Below are positions 30,086 through 31,109 of a stretch of DNA of 31,109 bases, piece by piece (position 1 is the first letter of the stretch; every line of letters starts with the position of its first letter). The notes under the pieces are model-generated. The model was given only the letters and a program-made list of their open reading frames with translations, ran no database searches and was not told the DNA's origin. The position numbers and the translations under genes are program-made. Source of the stretch: Corallococcus sp. CAG:1435 (GTDB lineage Bacteria; Bacillota; Clostridia; Christensenellales; CAG-314); the NCBI GenBank assembly GCA_000433775.1, contig HF998497.1, positions 13,947-45,055 on the forward strand, in the 5' to 3' direction.

Positions 30086-30137
30086 AGAAAGAGAAACAAA
30101 AAACTACAAGATTTAAGGCAACAGCAACGAAACTTGC

Positions 30138-30330
30138 AAAAAACCAATCAATGTACTTCGTGACTTACAGAAATTACAATACCAACAAAAAAATAGGAAA
30201 ATAGAGTTGAATGAAATGGAAACAAAACGCAAAATAAATGCAATGATAACGTAAATTACAAAAAAAACAATCAAAGTACTTTGTGTCTTACACAACAACA
30301 AGAGAAAATACGAAAACACGGTTGAACGCA
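30138..30330. repeat. Degenerate ~123-bp direct repeat upstream of spoIIIAA
   Basis: The block AAAAAACCAATCAATGTACTTCG (30138-30160) recurs as AAAAAAACAATCAAAGTACTTTG (30261-30283), offset about 123. The following parts (TGACTTACA with TGTCTTACA; GGAAAATAGAGTTGAATG with GAAAATACG...GGTTGAACG) are also alike. The copies are much more diverged than those elsewhere in the window. Confidence 0.65.
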
Positions 30331-30756
30331 GAAAATATGCCCAAAAGCAATGCTATTCACAACGTGAAACTGAATTAAAAGCAAAAGACTGTTGTGAATT
30401 TACAATTACATTGTACAAGACCTGCACTTTCGCAATATTGCAAAATTTTCAAAGGGTTGCAAAGAGATGAGAAAATTGCAAAATTTACGTCAACCTACAA
30501 TAAAATGGAACGAATGGCAACGAACAAACGCCGAAAGGCAGATACTTGTCAAAAAACAGCAAAGACATCAAAACGAACAAATCAGAAAAAGACCAAATCA
30601 CTCACTTTTACAACTACCTCAAACGCACCGCTTGCACCTCTTCACCGCTTACACAAGACACAATTTAATACAATAAGTACAGAAACAGTTGCCACAGAAA
30701 CCCGTGAAACAACAATCACATTCACGGCAGGTACAGTCAACAGAAATTTTTTCAAA
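30331..30756. other. A/C-rich spacer between efp and spoIIIAA
   Basis: No gene supported. The plus strand is very poor in G and T in long stretches (for example around 30480-30730), so the transcribed strand is rich in U and G. Open frames on the plus strand exist only because stop codons are rare in such sequence. Confidence 0.6.
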
Positions 30757-30784
30757 CAAAAAAGGCACGGATACCGTGCCTTTT
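30757..30784 (-). terminator. Rho-independent terminator after efp (distal)
   Basis: On the minus strand GGCACGG and CCGTGCC form a perfect 7-bp stem with a 3-base loop, extended by A/U pairs and ending in six U residues. Confidence 0.88.
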
Positions 30785-30810
30785 GGTGTGATTTTCAGAA
30801 AAATTGTCAA

Positions 30811-30838
30811 GCAGACAAAAACCGTGTTGTCACGGTTT
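30811..30838 (-). terminator. Rho-independent terminator after efp (proximal)
   Basis: On the minus strand AAACCGTG-ACAA-CACGGTTT is a perfect 8-bp hairpin followed by TTGTC. The U-run is short. It lies 22 bases after the efp stop and stands in series with the terminator at 30757-30784. Confidence 0.6.
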
Positions 30839-30860
30839 GCCCTGTAACGTAAAAGCCGAA

Positions 30861-31109
30861 TTACTGCTTTGCACGTTCCATGTATTCGCCTGTGCGTGTG
30901 TCGATGCGGATGTAGTCGCCTTCGTTTACGAACATGGGAACCATGAGGGTGTAGCCTGTTTCCAGAGTTGCCGGTTTGGTGGCGTTGGTAGCCGTGTTTC
31001 CTGCAACGCCCGGTTCGCATTTGACAATCTGCAAAACGACAAAGTTGGGAGGCTCAACGGAGAATGCTTCGCCCTTGTAGAATTTGATGGTAGCCATCAT
31101 GTTTTCCTT
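30861..31109 (-). CDS. efp: Elongation factor P, C-terminal part (cut by window edge)
   Basis: EF-P rescues ribosomes stalled at polyproline stretches. Only the last 82 codons lie in the window (reading continues in frame past base 31109). The part seen is the end of OB domain II and domain III with the family signature [51 protein letters not shown], very close to the C-terminus of Firmicutes EF-P. The residues before it ([22 protein letters not shown]) match domain II, so the ATG inside the fragment is not the start. efp next to spoIIIAA is a conserved order in Bacilli and Clostridia. Two terminator hairpins follow. Confidence 0.95.
   Translation of the reverse strand, partial: KENMMATIKFYKGEAFSVEPPNFVVLQIVKCEPGVAGNTATNATKPATLETGYTLMVPMFVNEGDYIRIDTRTGEYMERAKQ

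Noticed and set aside
30394..30852. Plus-strand frame of 152 codons rich in Thr, Lys and Asn
   Set aside because: A product of the A/C-rich spacer; it overlaps the efp terminators and has no fold pattern.
1..31109. tRNA genes, rRNA genes, insertion sequences, prophage genes
   Set aside because: I saw no cloverleaf with CCA end, no rRNA sequence, no transposase or integrase and no inverted terminal repeats.

Overview
The window looks like a chromosomal core segment of an endospore-forming, anaerobe-like member of the Bacillota, class Clostridia. It carries the whole stage III sporulation set (spoIIIAA to spoIIIAH), spoIVB, gerW, two spore-type D,D-carboxypeptidases and the usual Clostridia/Bacilli neighbours (asp23-nusB-folD-xseA-xseB-ispA; argR-recN-spoIVB; scpA-scpB; deoB). 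All genes but one lie on the minus strand, so transcription runs from high to low coordinates and the minus strand is probably the leading strand. No species name can be given from the sequence alone.

Layout in the direction of transcription: the 3' end of efp (30861-31109, cut by the window edge); an A/C-rich spacer; spoIIIAA-AB-AC-AD-AE-AF; a duplicated spacer; spoIIIAG-AH; then the asp23 to ispA operon (24995 to 21221) with its own promoter and an attenuator-like hairpin after asp23. Next come about 470 bp of ~140-bp tandem repeats and then the most notable locus: an OLE RNA (ornate, large, extremophilic RNA, about 580 nt, 20500 to 19919) with its own promoter, immediately followed by oapA, which encodes its membrane protein partner. 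After oapA come argR (with an ARG-box-like operator on its -10 box) and recN. A lone plus-strand DUF308 membrane protein gene (15765-16232) sits between recN and spoIVB. spoIVB has a sigma-F/G-like promoter; it is followed by an unassigned membrane protein gene, deoB, a gap of almost 1 kb, dacF (again with a sigma-F/G-like promoter), the M50 protease-scpA-scpB operon, a DUF2953 gene-gerW-dacB group, and rluB-surE-baiN-aroH-plsC-ispH (ispH is cut by the left edge).

Themes: forespore and mother-cell sporulation (SpoIIIA channel, SpoIVB checkpoint protease, GerW, DacB/DacF cortex modification), isoprenoid and membrane metabolism (IspA, IspH, PlsC), DNA repair and segregation (RecN, XseAB, ScpAB), and the OLE ribonucleoprotein.

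Two things stand out. First, the OLE RNA/OapA pair: a known but rare and still poorly understood large bacterial RNP, here with a visible promoter, visible terminal pairing and an OapA with a long charged N-terminus. Second, almost every long spacer holds its own private tandem or direct duplication (units of 79 to 186 bp, unrelated between spacers). Several of these spacers lie where neighbours conserved in related genomes are missing (spmA/spmB, the spoIIA operon, dxs/tlyA), and one splits the normally compact spoIIIA operon. What produces these duplications is unknown.
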